A stretch of 64,000 nucleotides of DNA from Eledone cirrhosa (taxonomy: Eukaryota > Mollusca > Cephalopoda > Octopoda > Eledonidae), in NCBI GenBank assembly GCA_964016885.1, contig OZ024743.1, forward strand, positions 126,915,355 to 126,979,354. The letters run 5' to 3'. The notes beneath the pieces are model-generated. The model saw only the letters and a program-made list of their open reading frames with translations. It searched no databases and was not told the origin of the DNA. This document shows, piece by piece, positions 36,261 to 46,867 of the stretch. Made by a program: the position numbers and the translations under genes. How positions within the stretch are numbered: position 1 is the stretch's first letter; every line of letters begins with the position of its first letter.

Positions 36261-36782
36261 GTATTTTAATATATTAACAGCACAGCAATTTTAAATACAA
36301 ATAAAATTCCATTATAACGAATTTTTCAGTATAACAAAATTATTTTCAATCCCCGAGGTAATAACAAACAAACGCTTGATTTGTTTTGGTTGATCTCGTT
36401 ATAAAGAATTTTTCATTACAACAAATTTTTTTTTTTATACCCCATGAATTTTGTTATATCGGAATTTCACTGTACTAGAATTTTTTTCAACACACTGATG
36501 TGTATGTGCATATGCATACATTTATATGTATGAGACATACATTCACACAAATACATATACATTCACACAAACACATATATACATTCACACAAGCACACAT
36601 ACATTTACAAAAACACACAACGTAGCAATGGAATGCCAACTGCTGTTTTGCTATAGTTTTTTCACCATCCCCTTCCTTTCTTTTATACACACAAACACAT
36701 TGCGTGACGGATGGATTGAAGTTGCTCAAATTCATATATAGATTATTTTAATATATTAACAACACAGCAATTTTAAATAAGA
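36261..36782. repeat. ~36-bp direct repeats bracketing a MITE and microsatellite
   Basis: 'tattttaatatattaacagc' plus 'acagcaattttaaata' occurs at 36261-36299 and again at 36746-36782 with one difference. The 445 bp between hold the MITE and the (CACACAAAYACATA)n tract, suggesting a local duplication rather than a normal target-site duplication. Confidence 0.7.
36302..36474. mobile_element. pogo/mariner-like MITE
   Basis: Imperfect inverted ends: 'aaaattccattataacgaa' on the left and, from the right, CAGTGAAATTCCGATATAAC. Inner repeats of 'taacgaatttttc' and 'tataaagaatttttc' strengthen the fold. No ORF. Confidence 0.5.
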
Positions 36783-36969
36783 GTGGAGTCAAAAGAGAAG
36801 CAAAAATTACAATGAAGAAAACAATGGGCCTCTATTGATTTCAATGATAAGCGTTCTAGTTGTTTGTCTGGCTTGTGAATTAACATGGAAGGTATGTGCA
36901 TTCTTTAACATAATCCTCATGCCAAATCAGCAACACAATATGTGATAAAGCTGAACCTTTGAATTACAG

Positions 36970-37171
36970 GTACAATCCATTAGACAGGCTTCCACACAGT
37001 TTCTGCCTACCCAAGTATGGAGCCCAGGATTTCATAATTACTAAACTTCTTAACCAGCTTGCAATAGCTGTGTCTGAGAAAATATTTACAAAAATAAATA
37101 AGAGTGAGGTAAATATTGAGGTTTATGAAGATTTGATTGATAAACTAACGGAAACATACAGGAATCTGTGA
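36970..37171 (+). CDS. Possible 3' terminal coding exon, unidentified gene
   Basis: Acceptor-like 'tttgaattacag' precedes an open frame YNPLDRLPHSFCLPKYGAQD ... SEVNIEVYEDLIDKLTETYR with a TGA at 37169-37171. Codon and residue composition look like a real soluble protein. The following ~90 bp could be 3' UTR. No family recognised; no upstream exon in matching phase was found. Confidence 0.35.
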
Positions 37172-37427
37172 AGGAAACGTTAAAGTTATTTTTAACCTTT
37201 TTGATAATACCAAACTACCTGAAACTGCTCCTGGTTTTATGATACAAAACTGTCTTAAAGTGTTTATATATATCTAAAAACCTTCCATAATAATTTTATG
37301 TAAGAACTTTATGTTATGTTACAAATACCAATAATGATAAAGATACTTGTATTACTAAATCCCTTCAAACAATTAATTAGTTTCAAAATTATAAGGGAGA
37401 GTGGTAACGAAAGGCTTAAAGTGTTTA

Positions 37428-37600
37428 TTATCATCATCATCATTTCCGTTTAACGTCAATTTTTCCACGCTTGCATGGATTAGACGGGTCATAAGTCTGG
37501 CCAGGGTTGGCCATGTGTCACACCTTGCTCCAATAGGGACTGTAAATTTAGCTGGCTATTTTACAGCTGGATGCTCTTCCTAACACCAACCCACATTTAC
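37428..37600 (-). mobile_element. RTE-like LINE 3' tail fragment
   Basis: Antisense tail: (ATC)n, 'cgtttaacgtcaatttttccacgcttgcatgg' (in pieces) and 'acagctggatgctcttcctaacaccaac', matching the 3' end of the LINE at 44810-44960. Confidence 0.8.
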
Positions 37601-38185
37601 AGTGTGGAACTGGATGGCTCTGTTATGAGGAGGGAAAGGCCAGTTGGCAGTGCCGAACTTGTCTCACAACAGAACCATGTTTTGGAGCCCAACCCATCAC
37701 CCAGTGGAACCATAGTTTGGGAGCCTGGTACCGGATGGCACCAATACGAAGAGCCTAACCCATCTTACAGCGCATCCACAGTTTGGGGGCCCGGCTATGA
37801 GGAGGGGTGGCCAGTCAGCCGCACAAAACCTATCACACAACGTTACCAGTTTCAGAGCCCAGTAATGGATGACACCGCTATGAAGAGGGACAAGTGCAAA
37901 ACCATAGTTTGGGAGCCTGGTATTGAAGGGACCAGTGATACCACTATGGGGAGGGACAGGCCAGTTGGCCAGACCAAGCCCTTCTCACAAGCAACACCCC
38001 AGTTTCAGAGCCAAGCACTCTCCATGCGACAGACACTTCTCTATACAAAACCAGACTCTGGCAGCCTGGGACTGGATGGCACCACTATGAGGAGGGACAG
38101 GCCAGTTGGCTGTGCCGAACCCATCTCACAGCGGAACCACGGTTTCAGAGCCTGGCACAGGTGACACCACGATGAAAAGGGACAG
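37600..38185. repeat. Degenerate minisatellite, ~75-80 bp unit
   Basis: About seven to eight irregular units built on 'ggatggcaccactatgagga', GGGACAGGCCAGTTGGC, 'gaacccatctcacagcgg' and 'accatggtttgggagcctgg'. The 197-codon ORF at 37571-38164 is only a translation of this array and should not be taken as a gene. Confidence 0.85.
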
Positions 38186-38549
38186 TCCAGTTGGTTTATA
38201 TTTATCTAAAAACCATCATAATCTTATGTAAGAACCTTTGTTAAGTTATGTTCCTAACATCGGAAAAATAACAAGCAAGTTAGTTATATTACTAAAATGG
38301 TTGAAAAATCATAGACAGTGTCTTTCATTAGAAATATGGTAATAAAAGGTTTAATGAAGGTATGAAACAATCAAATCAAGAAATTCTGAAAGTACTTTTT
38401 GCTGAATAAGAAATCAAATATGATGGCTGCAACCTAATGATATCTGTCGCAGTAATTATTGTATCAGTAATTGATGTAGGTTCAGTTGTTATGCTGAGTG
38501 TTTTGGGTATAGATCTAAGGGACGTGATTGGATTTATACTTTTTTTTTT

Positions 38550-38710
38550 ACTTAATGCCTAGTATGTTATGTATCTGCCTGTTATCCCACTACACCTCAT
38601 GTACATCATATAGAGTTTATGCCTACTCCTTTTCTATCAAGCAAGGCCACTTCCCTGGTGAGATTAATACCCTATCTCCTTTCCTACTTATTAACATGTT
38701 AGTTAGTTAG
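38550..38710 (-). mobile_element. RTE-like fragment (Cys/His region)
   Basis: Antisense match, word for word in places, to the Cys/His region of the other RTE copies: 'gttatcccactacacctc', 'aaggccacttccctgg' and 'ttatagagtttatgcc'-type phrases also occur at 40310-40400 and 50270-50360. Confidence 0.7.
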
Positions 38711-38740
38711 GATGTTTCATGTTTATAGAGAACATTTTTT

Positions 38741-38968
38741 TTGTTGGAATCACCTCATGTCAATTGCACCCTGAATCCATTTTATATGAAAGCCAGACAG
38801 GTGAAAATACAAGGAGATATGAATATAGTTAAGGGTTTGCACAGGTGCTTTTTGAATGCTATGCCAAATATTTTCTCCAGCATTTATTCATCACAGCCAG
38901 GTTGCATTTTTTGTCTGTTTTCAACTGTGTACATGCAAGAGAGATTTCTACCATTTATAGAATCCTAA
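38741..38968 (+). other. Unexplained 75-codon ORF
   Basis: Reads MLESPHVNCTLNPFYMKARQ ... IYSSQPGCIFCLFSTVYMQE and stops at 38968. I recognise nothing. It lies between an RTE fragment and a MITE and may be chance. Confidence 0.15.
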
Positions 38969-38989
38969 ATGAAAAAGAAATGAACCATA

Positions 38990-39222
38990 AACTTAAGTTC
39001 TTCAGTATCGTAGACGAGATAACTCGCCCTAACATGTTTGAACTCGTTTATAACTTCAAAGCTAGATGGGGTTACCAGTTTATTGATGTTTGTCAATCAT
39101 TCAGATATGTGTTGTTAATAAATGTTTGTTTAAAAAAAATAGTCATTTTACTGAAAAAAAAAAAATGGCACTGCAAATTAGCTGTGTGAAATATATGCAG
39201 CAGTCAACAGGTTAAACTGAGT
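38990..39222 (-). mobile_element. MITE-like element (GCAGTCAACAGGTT end)
   Basis: Inverted counterpart of 18318-18556: shares 'aacatgtt', 'tagcttt', 'aaacaaacatttattaac', 'aaaatgact' and the terminal 'gcagtcaacaggtt'. Confidence 0.6.
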
Positions 39223-39434
39223 ATCCAAAAATAATTTTACATCGGTGATTTATTTTCATTGTTCATACAAAGAAGCATTTGATATTTGTTTCGATAATTC
39301 CGCATGATTATGAGTTAACTATAAGGTTGTAATGTAAGTTTCAGTGCTGACTTTGTTGGCAAGTAGTAAACACGCTGGTTTTCATCAAGGCCATTTGGCT
39401 TCTTGAGAGAAAGCCCAAGGGGCAGTTACCATTC

Positions 39435-39540
39435 CTGTAGTTGCTCCTTTCTAGAGCATCACCTTTTTCCTTGTAGCAATTGATGATTAGGTTGCTACAC
39501 CAGTCATTGGGTATGGCCTCATGCTGTATTATCTGATTGC
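39435..39540 (-). mobile_element. RTE-like RT fragment
   Basis: Antisense segment matching 41040-41135 of the neighbouring LINE ('agagcatcacctttttcctt', 'gtagcaattgatgat', 'accagtcattgggtatg'), which encodes PKDW and NCYKGKGDAL. A separate short fragment. Confidence 0.7.
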
Positions 39541-40862
39541 TGTATGTATATATGTGTGTGTGTATATATATATATATATATCATCATCATTTTACGTCCG
39601 CTTTTCCCTGCTTACAAGGGTTGGATGAGTCCTATTCAACACAGCATCTCTCCACTTGTCACGGTCCTTTGTCATCTCCTCTGTGAGTTACAGCGATCTG
39701 AGGTCTGCTCTCACCACCTCCGCTCATGTTTTTCGTGGTCTACTTCTACTGTGTGTTCCTTCTACTGGGATTTCTTGACACTTCTTTACCCAGCGGTCAT
39801 CCTCCATACGCATCACATGTCCTTATCATCTCAGACTTCTCTCCTGCACACCACAACTTATTCCACTTATACCCAGTTTCTTTCTCAACTCGTCTATGCT
39901 TGGTCGTTCACGCACACTGACATTGCACATCCAACGGAGCATGCTTGCTTCATTTCTCTGCAATCGTCGCATATCAGCTGCAGTTGCTGCCCATGTCTCA
40001 CTACCATGCAGCATCGCGCATCTCACACAGGCATCATATAACCGTCCTTTCGTACGCAGGGAGAAACCCTTCTTTGTCAACAGAGGAAGCAGCTCCCTAA
40101 ACTTCTTCCAACCCGTCCTTCTTCTAGATACTATGGCCTCGGAACACCCCCCTCTATGCTAATCTGATCACCTAGGTATCGGAAGCTATCAACCACTTCT
40201 ATAGAACTCACCTGCATTGGAAAAATGTGTCTATCACTGCGATTACTACTGCCAACTTTCCCTATACATCTACTGCATATGTAGTTTTCCATACCTGTTA
40301 GTTTGCCTGCTATACCACTACATCTCTTGTGTACCCAAGATCTGCATTGCGTACATTTTATAGAATTTATGCCAGTTCCTTTCCTACGTATCGAACATGG
40401 CCATTTCCCTGATGGAATCAGAGTATTGTCTTCTCTTTTCTCTTCTACTTATCAACACTTTTGTCTTAGCTATGTTCACTCTCAGTCCCCTTGCTTCCAA
40501 CTGCTGTTTCCATAGCCAGAATTTATTCTCTAGCTCCTCTACTGAATCTGCTATAAGAACCTGATCATCAGCATAGAGAAGTTCCCATGAGCATCCAGTC
40601 TTAAACTCCTGTTATGGCTTGGAGGACTATAATGAACAAGAGTGGGCTGAGGACCAAACCCTGATGTACACCTACTTGTATCTGGAATTCCTCACTAAAC
40701 TCCATTCCTACTCTCACTTTACTGACAACACCCCTGTACATAGCTTGCACTGTCCTCACAAGCCATTCCTCAAAACCTAGTTTCCTTAGGGACCACCAGA
40801 TGACAGATTGGGGTACTCTATCAAATGCCTTCTCTAGGTCAACAAAAGTTAAGTATAGTGGC

Positions 40863-41243
40863 TTATTCTTCTCTAAGAACCTCTCTTGTAGTTAGTTGCC
40901 TTACTAAGAAGAGGGCATCTGTTGTACTTTTCCCAGGCACAAAACCAAACTGCATCTCATCTAATTTGACCCTTTCTCTAATCAGTTGCGCTAATATTCT
41001 CTCTGCCACTTTCATAACCTGATCCATCAGTTTTATACCCCTATAATTGCTCCCCTCCAGAGCATCCCCTTTACCTTTGTAGCAATTTATGAGAATACTG
41101 TTGCTGCACCAGTCTTTGGGTATGACACAACCATATATAGCCTGATTGATGATGCGTGCAACCAGTTTAGTGCCTACTTCTTCTGATGCCTTCAACATCT
41201 CAGCAACTATTCCCGACGGTCCAGCAGTCTTACCATTCTTCAT
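40863..41243 (-). pseudogene. RT N-terminal half of the RTE-like LINE
   Basis: Contains KTAGPSGIVAEMLKA, PKDWCSNSILINCYKGKGDA, NYRGIKLMDQVMKVAER and QFGFVPGKSTTDALFLVRQL, the ordered RT blocks before the catalytic palm. It breaks where the + strand copy reads QEKYLAKSKPLYL. Confidence 0.8.
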
Positions 41244-42065
41244 TTCCTTAACTGCCTCTTATACCCTATATTCGTCAATCTCAATAGCTGGTCCCTCTGT
41301 CGGGTCTACTGGGGGTAATTTCTCTCTCTCCCATTCATTCTCCACATTCATCAGTCTCTCATAATGACATTTCCAGGCCTCCTTTTTTTGATCATTCGTG
41401 ACACTAAGTACACCGGCATCATTCTGGACACACTTATCTCCAACAACATCCTGATTTGCATTGACACACTGCCTTGCAATGCGCAACACCGCACGTCTCT
41501 GATCTTCCCGTCGCAGAACATTGATAAACCTCCTACTCTCAGCCTCCCTGTGTGCTAAGTACACCTGACGTCTCGCTTCTCTGTTAGCGGCTGCGAATCC
41601 TTCTCTACTCCCACCATTTTTCCAAGCCTTCTATGCCAGTCTTTTGTCTCTAATGGCCCTATCTACCGTGTTGTTCCACCACCAGGTCACTCTGTCTGGT
41701 TGAAGCTCTGCCCCAACCACAAGTTTCTTCAGTAGCCTGCAGTAAGTTGTCACGTAAGAAATTCCAGTTATCATCTATGTCATACAACTCTAAATCGTCT
41801 TCTTTTTCGTCATACACATCTTGAGGGACTTTGCTAAATGTATATTTTAATGAAAGGTCTTTTAGCTTCCAGACCCTTCTTTTCCACACCTTCCTGTATG
41901 TCTCATTCTTTCTCTTGCTTATTGAGATGTCACTAATGACTAACCTATGCTGTGGGGTACATTCTTCCCTGGGGGATGCCTTAGTATTTGACACCATCTG
42001 TCTGTCTCGCTGTCTAACTAGCAGGAAGTCAATCTGGCTTATGTGCTCACCAGATTTGTAGGTTA

Positions 42066-42763
42066 TTAGGTGGTTGGTAGGCTTCTGGAAGTTAGTGCAT
42101 TTGCATCACAAAATTCATGAAGCCTCACTCCTTCATTTCTTGAGCCGTAACCGTGCCCACCATGTACCCCAGTGTATCCATCCTGGAGCTGTCCAACATG
42201 ACCATTGAAGTCCCCTGCTAGCATAACGATGTCTCCGCCCTCTGTCATTGAGGCTGTTTGTAAAAGCAGTCTTTCTCTTTTTTACCTAGGCCTGCCTGGG
42301 GAGCATAGGCAGAGATTATTGTCAGTAGTCTCTTGCCTACAACTAATCTAAGCTTAATTATTCTATTACTAACTACCTCTATTGTCTTATTGATCCATCT
42401 CTCAGCCAGTAATATGCCCAGCCCACCTAACCCATCACCATTACCCACCCAGAAAAGCTTATAACTACGATGTTTGCCTGCGATTAGTCTTGCAGAGGCA
42501 CCTCTCCATCTCACCTCTTGCACACAGCACGCATCCACATGCCTTCTCTCCAGCATCTCCGTTATCTCACCAGACCTACCTGTTAGAGTGCCAACATTAA
42601 GATGCGACGTCTCATTCTTTTTCCTGTTGAGCAATTGCTTGATGACGGTCATGGGGTTCTCACACATGGCCTCACTAGCCACCCCACTACCGTGCGCAGC
42701 CCTAACATGGTTAGTGTTATTGCTGTTTACGCAGTTGTTGCAAATCTCATTCGTTATGCTCAT
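42066..42763 (-). pseudogene. APE-type endonuclease domain of the RTE-like LINE
   Basis: The first ORF (42763-42245) holds LNVGTLTGR, CCVQEVRW and TIISAYAPQ, the Asn, Glu and substrate-loop motifs. After a frameshift near 42245, the next ORF (42248-42066) holds MLAGDFNGHVG, the catalytic Asp/Asn motif. Known role: nicking target DNA to prime reverse transcription. Confidence 0.8.
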
Positions 42764-43035
42764 ATTTTTTGCCAGTAGTATATATACTGGTTGGATGCCC
42801 TTCCTAACACCAGCATATATATATATATAAGGGACAATGTATTTTATAGAAACACTATGAAAACATTTTGCTATTTGCTTGCAGCAACTTAACCTTTAGC
42901 ATTTAAGCCGGCCATATCCAGCCATATCTCACCTCTTTCTGTTCAAACCAGCCACTCACACTGATGTTAAGGTATTGTTCTCAAAATAAATAATATCAAA
43001 ATCTCATAGATTTGATATTTTGTGAGATAAAGCCT

Positions 43036-44970
43036 TGAAATCAGAGATATGAAGATGGGGAAGGCAACCGGTCCATCGGGTATAGCTGCCGAGATGCTGA
43101 AGGCATCTGGGTCTGTAGGTCACACTATAACCACACGTATTGTTAACCAGGTAATACTAGAAGGGGCCATACCAAAAGATTGGTGCAGTAGCATCATTGT
43201 CAACTGCTACAAAGGTAAAGGCGATGCACTAGATAGAGGAAACTATAGAGGTATAAAGTTGATGGACCAGGTCATGAAAGTAACAGAAAGAGTTATAGCA
43301 CAGCTGATTAGGGACCGGGTGAATATAGACGAGATGCAATTTGGGTTTGTACCAGGGAGAGGCACCACTGATGCCCTCTTCCTTGTGAGGCAATTACAGG
43401 AAAAGTACCTAGCTAAAAGTAAGCCACTCTACTTGGCATTTGTCGACCTTGAGAAAGCCTTTGACAGAGTTCCACGTGCAGTAATCTGGTGGGCTCTTAG
43501 AAAACTAGAAGTAGATGAATGGCTTGTGAAAGCGGTACAAGCCATGTATAGGGGAGCAGTCAGCAAAGTTAGGATTAGCAATGAGTATAGCGAGGAATTT
43601 AGCGTACAGGTTGGGGTCCACCAGGGCTCTGTTCTTAGCCCTCTCCTGTTCATCATAGTCCTGCAGGCAATAACGGAGGAGTTTAAGACCGGATGCCCAT
43701 GGGAACTCCTGTATGCTGATGACCTCGCACTCATAGCTGAATCTATGGTAGAACTAGAGAATAAATTCCAAACCTGGAAGCAGGGACTAGAGAGAAAGGG
43801 CCTCAAAGTCAACATGACAAAGACTAAGGTCCTTGTAAGTAGACGAGAAAACAGAACCCAGATCCCCTCAGGGAAATGGCCTTGCTCAGTATGTAGGAAA
43901 GGTGTAGGTAGGAACTCCATTCTCTGCCCCAAATGCAAACAATGGGTACACAAGAGATGTAGCGGGATCTCAGGAAGCTTAATTAAGAATGTAGGATTCA
44001 CATGCAGCAGCTGTGCTGAAACAGCAAGCAAACAGCCACAGGAAACAAGTACCACCAATCTCTGGGAGGGCCCTGTAGAAACAGTAGACAGCTTCTGCTA
44101 CCTAGGTGACTGAATTAGCAACGGAGGTGGGTGCTCAGAAAGTACAATAACTAGGGTAAGAACGGGATGGAAGAAGTTTAGGGAACTACTACCACTGCTA
44201 GCTGCAAAAGGCTTCTCCCTCAGAATGAAAGGCAGACTGTATGATGCGTGTATCCGAACAGCGATGTTGCATGGTAGTGAGACCTGGGCGCTGAAGGTGG
44301 AAGACTTACGTAGATTAGAGAGAAACGAAGCCTGCATGCTCCGATGGATGTGTAACAGTAATATACGTGAACGACAAAGCATAAAGGAATTGAGAGAGAG
44401 ACTGAGCATAAGAGGAATTAAATGCTGCGTGCAGGAGAGGCGGTTACGCTGGTATGGACATGTGATGCGTATGAAGGATGACAGCTGCATAAAAAGGTGC
44501 AGAGCACTAGAAGTTGATGGAAACCGCGGAGTGGGGAGACCCAAGATGACTTGGGATGAAGTGATAAAAGCCGACCTTACCCAACTACACCTCTCAAAGA
44601 CAATGACACACGACCGTGACTTCTGGCATCACGCAGTAATACAGGGTACCCGACCTCCCATGGGTACATGCTGAAGCATATAAACAATATGCCCCCACCG
44701 CAAGGTGGTCGTGGAGGTGCTACGGCAAAAAAAGCACCCAGCCCACACTGTAAAGTGGACGTGTAGGCGCCACGAAAAAGCACCCAGCACTCACTGTAAA
44801 TGAGGTTGGTGTTAGGAAGGGCATCCAGCTGTAGAAATCAAGCCAGATCAGTTCCTGTATGAGCAAGGCATGGTCAGCCGACCAGACACTGCCCACAACA
44901 GGACAACCCGTCTAACCCATGCTAGCGTGGAAGAACGGACGTAAAACGGTGATGATGATGATGATGATGA
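43036..44970 (+). mobile_element. 5'-truncated RTE-like LINE
   Basis: Starts abruptly within the RT domain and ends with a (GAT)n-type tail at 44950-44970. The region 44690-44940 is the 3' UTR with 'ggttggtgttaggaaggg'. It sits inside a MITE, giving clean boundaries; short 'tgaaa' similarity at both edges may be the target-site duplication. The endonuclease is missing, the usual consequence of incomplete target-primed reverse transcription. Confidence 0.88.
43049..44674 (+). pseudogene. RTE-like polyprotein C-terminal two-thirds, one in-frame stop
   Basis: One reading frame of 542 codons interrupted only by TGA at 44111. RT motifs: AFVDLEKAFDRVP (catalytic Asp), GVHQGSVLSPLLF and LLYADDLALIAES (YADD). 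A PHD-like C4HC3 cluster follows at WPCSVCRKG, CPKCKQWVHKRC and FTCSSC. Then comes the C-terminal domain with LHGSETWAL, LRRLERNEACMLRWM, RRLRWYGHVMRM and GRPKMTWDEVIKADL. This is the best-preserved RT in the window, hence fairly young. Such copies are often misannotated as host genes. Confidence 0.88.
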
Positions 44971-45199
44971 AAATGCAATAGTAAATATTGAATAATGTGA
45001 ATGCTAAAAGGTTAAACATGTACATACATGCTCTAATCTGTATTATCTGGAAGTAATTTGAAGCAATAAATTAAAATTTACAGCATTTTAAAAGCAACAT
45101 CTAATTCATGGTAAAACTTGGTTGGAAAAAAAGGACATTGTTAAAGCTTAGAGAATTGTTTATGGAGATACTTCCTTTTAAACAAAATATCAATTTACA

Positions 45200-45474
45200 A
45201 ATAGATAACTCGTTTCAAAGGAGGATGAGACATAGTTGTATATGATGAACAAACAGGCAGGCCATCAACATCAGTTTGTGAAGAAAAAGAAAAGAAAAAA
45301 AATCAAAGTTGTTTGAGATATAATTGATTGAGACAGACGATTAACAGCAGAAAAATAGCTCACACTCTAGACATCTCAACTGGTTCAGTCTCACAATTTT
45401 ATGTGATAAATTAAAGCTGCACAAACTTTCTGCCTGCTGGGTGCTAAATCAGAGCTTTCTTTAGAAATTTTAAA
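45200..45474 (+). pseudogene. mariner transposase N-terminal (HTH) fragment
   Basis: The + strand reads GRPSTSVCEE, then a decayed stretch, then RRLTAEKIAHTLDISTGSVS, the second helix-turn-helix of mariner/SETMAR-type transposases. Frameshifts are present. The catalytic half continues after a 3.5-kb nested insertion at 48946. Confidence 0.75.
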
Positions 45475-45663
45475 CAAATGGGATCATCCAACCATCTCAA
45501 ACAGGTGGCAAAAAAGGCAGTGCTTGAATTTGAACAGTGCATAGTAACCAGCTCTAATAGCAAAGTGTTCTGGAAATATGTACATTCAAAGCAGAGACCT
45601 CTCTCCAGTTGGTCCTCTTCACAATCCCCACATAAACCAGATTACTGACAATGCCAAAGAATG
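45475..45663 (+). pseudogene. Jockey/CR1-like LINE, 5' piece
   Basis: Reads AVLEFEQCIVTSSNSKVFWK then YVHSKQRPL, the linker before RT in Jockey/CR1-type ORF2. Separated from the rest (47228-48945) by an LTR element insertion flanked by AATG. Confidence 0.65.
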
Positions 45664-45802
45664 TTTAGAAGGTTAGTATCAGTGTATATATTATTAAAAA
45701 GAACAATAATGGCTGGTGCATATTTGTACAATGGTTTTACTTCACAGAAGTCAAGAATCATTCACAGTAGTCAATAATAACAATAGAAATATTTTTACAT
45801 GT

Positions 45803-46158
45803 CGTGATGGAGGCACATGGCTTAGTGGTTAGAGCATTGGCCTTGCAATCGAAAGGTTGTGAGTTCAATTCTCAGACTAGGTGATGTGTTGTTTCCTTGA
45901 GCAAGACACTTTATTTCACATTGCTCCAGTTCACTCAGCTGTAGAAATGAGATGATAGGGACTGGGGTCCATATCATTCCACTGCAAAGTGGTCGTGGAG
46001 GTGCCATGGCAAAAAAAAACACCCAGCACTCACTGTAAATGAGGTTGGTGTTAGGAAGGGCATCCAGCTGTAGAAATCAAGCCAGTATCAGTTCCCGTCC
46101 CACCCTTGCAAGCAGGGAAAAGTGGACGTAAAATGATGATGATGATGATGATGATGGT
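45803..46158 (+). mobile_element. tRNA-derived SINE (family 2) with RTE tail
   Basis: The head has a tRNA-like A box (TGGCTTAGTGGTTAGAGC) and B box (GTGAGTTCAATTCTC) at about 45828-45875. The body includes 'cactgcaaagtggtcgtgg'. The tail 'ggttggtgttaggaagggc' ... 'gtggacgtaaaatgatg' is nearly the same as the RTE LINE 3' end at 44805-44960. It lies inside the 3' LTR of the surrounding element. Confidence 0.88.
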
Positions 46159-46850
46159 GAGTTGGTCTCAACTCCCAGACTGGAGCGTGTAGAGAAGAGA
46201 GAGAGAAGACAGGAGTCATCTCTTCATAAGACAGGATTCATCTCTAGGGAGAGAAAGCAGGAAACATCTCTTCATAAGGTTGAAGTGGTCCTTTCAGCTG
46301 CGGCGTAGGACGTGAGAGAGTGAATTGCCCCAAGCTCCCAAATATATAGTCCCCATGGGGACGTAACTCCATTTAGTTTGTGGATGTACCACTAGGGATC
46401 ACGACTGTCACAAAGGGACACTTAGTTCATGGATGTGACACTAGGTGTCAAGACCGTCGCAACTCTTATCCGTTCTGAGTTCCAGCCATAAGGGGTCGCT
46501 ACAGTACCCTCCTCCAGACGATACGCAAAAAGCCCGAAAGTAATTGTAGCGAACCCACAACTTGGTAACCAACAGGTGACCCCTTGTCCGTGTCTATTTT
46601 CATTGGTTCAACGAGGTTAAAGGACGCCAGGGAGGCATCTGACAACTTCCAATCAAACTTGAGAGATGAAAAATTTTCAAATTTATGTCCTTGGTTATCA
46701 GTGACTGTTAATAGGACTGTCAGATCTTGTTTGCAGGGTAAAAATATTTCTATTATTATTGACTACTGTGAAGTAAAACCATTGTACAAACATGCACCAG
46801 CCATTATTTTTCCATTTAATAATATATACACTCATACTAACCTTCTAAAT

Positions 46851-46867
46851 TGGTGACCCCGACGTGA
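46851..46867 (+). other. Primer-binding site, tRNA-Trp type
   Basis: TGGTGACCCCGACGTGA follows an LTR-like end. It is complementary to the 3' end of tRNA-Trp (…TCACGTCGGGGTCACCA), the primer used by some Ty3/Gypsy elements such as CsRn1. Its orientation is opposite to the bulk of the element, implying an inversion. Confidence 0.7.

Larger units (their letters stand above)
37256..38360. repeat. Diverged ~170-bp direct duplication around an insertion
   Basis: 'gtttatat(a/t)tatctaaaaacc', 'tatgtaagaac' and 'ttatgtta/ttatgttc' appear at 37256-37320 and 38190-38250, continuing weakly to 'ggtaa(c/t)(g/a)aaagg'. Between the copies lie an RTE tail and a minisatellite. Confidence 0.6.
39577..42830 (-). 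mobile_element. Nearly full-length RTE-like LINE, inactive
   Basis: Minus-strand order: APE endonuclease (42763-42066), linker (41997-41259), RT (41243 to about 40550), PHD-like Cys/His cluster (about 40420-40260), C-terminal domain (40080-39600) and a 3' tail ending in (ATG)n at 39577. The start codon at 42763 follows a short AT leader. Frames are broken at least at 42245, about 42060, 41659, 41250 and 40860. Length (~3.25 kb) and domain order fit an RTE-type single-ORF element. Confidence 0.85.
42889..45015. mobile_element. TTAACC-ended MITE split by an RTE insertion
   Basis: The left part (42889-43034) and right part (44971-45015) together give the 229-bp MITE seen at 19097 in inverse orientation, including 'ttctcaaaataaataatatc' and 'gtgaatgctaaaaggttaa'. 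An RTE-like LINE fills the gap. Confidence 0.85.

Noticed and set aside
35934..37171. Joining the frames at 35934 and 36970 as two exons of one gene
   Set aside because: No GT donor in the first frame gives the phase needed for the second; kept as separate low-confidence entries.
37571..38164. 197-codon ORF as a protein-coding gene
   Set aside because: It is a direct translation of an irregular ~75-80-bp tandem repeat derived from LINE-tail-like sequence; periodic residues mirror the DNA repeat.
43049..44674. Host gene (such ORFs are often labelled as host proteins in invertebrate genomes)
   Set aside because: Ordered RT motifs with YADD, an in-frame stop, a (GAT)n tail and insertion inside a MITE show that it is a retrotransposon.
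45825..45880. Functional tRNA gene
   Set aside because: A and B boxes are present but the stems do not pair well, and the sequence continues into a SINE body with a LINE tail.
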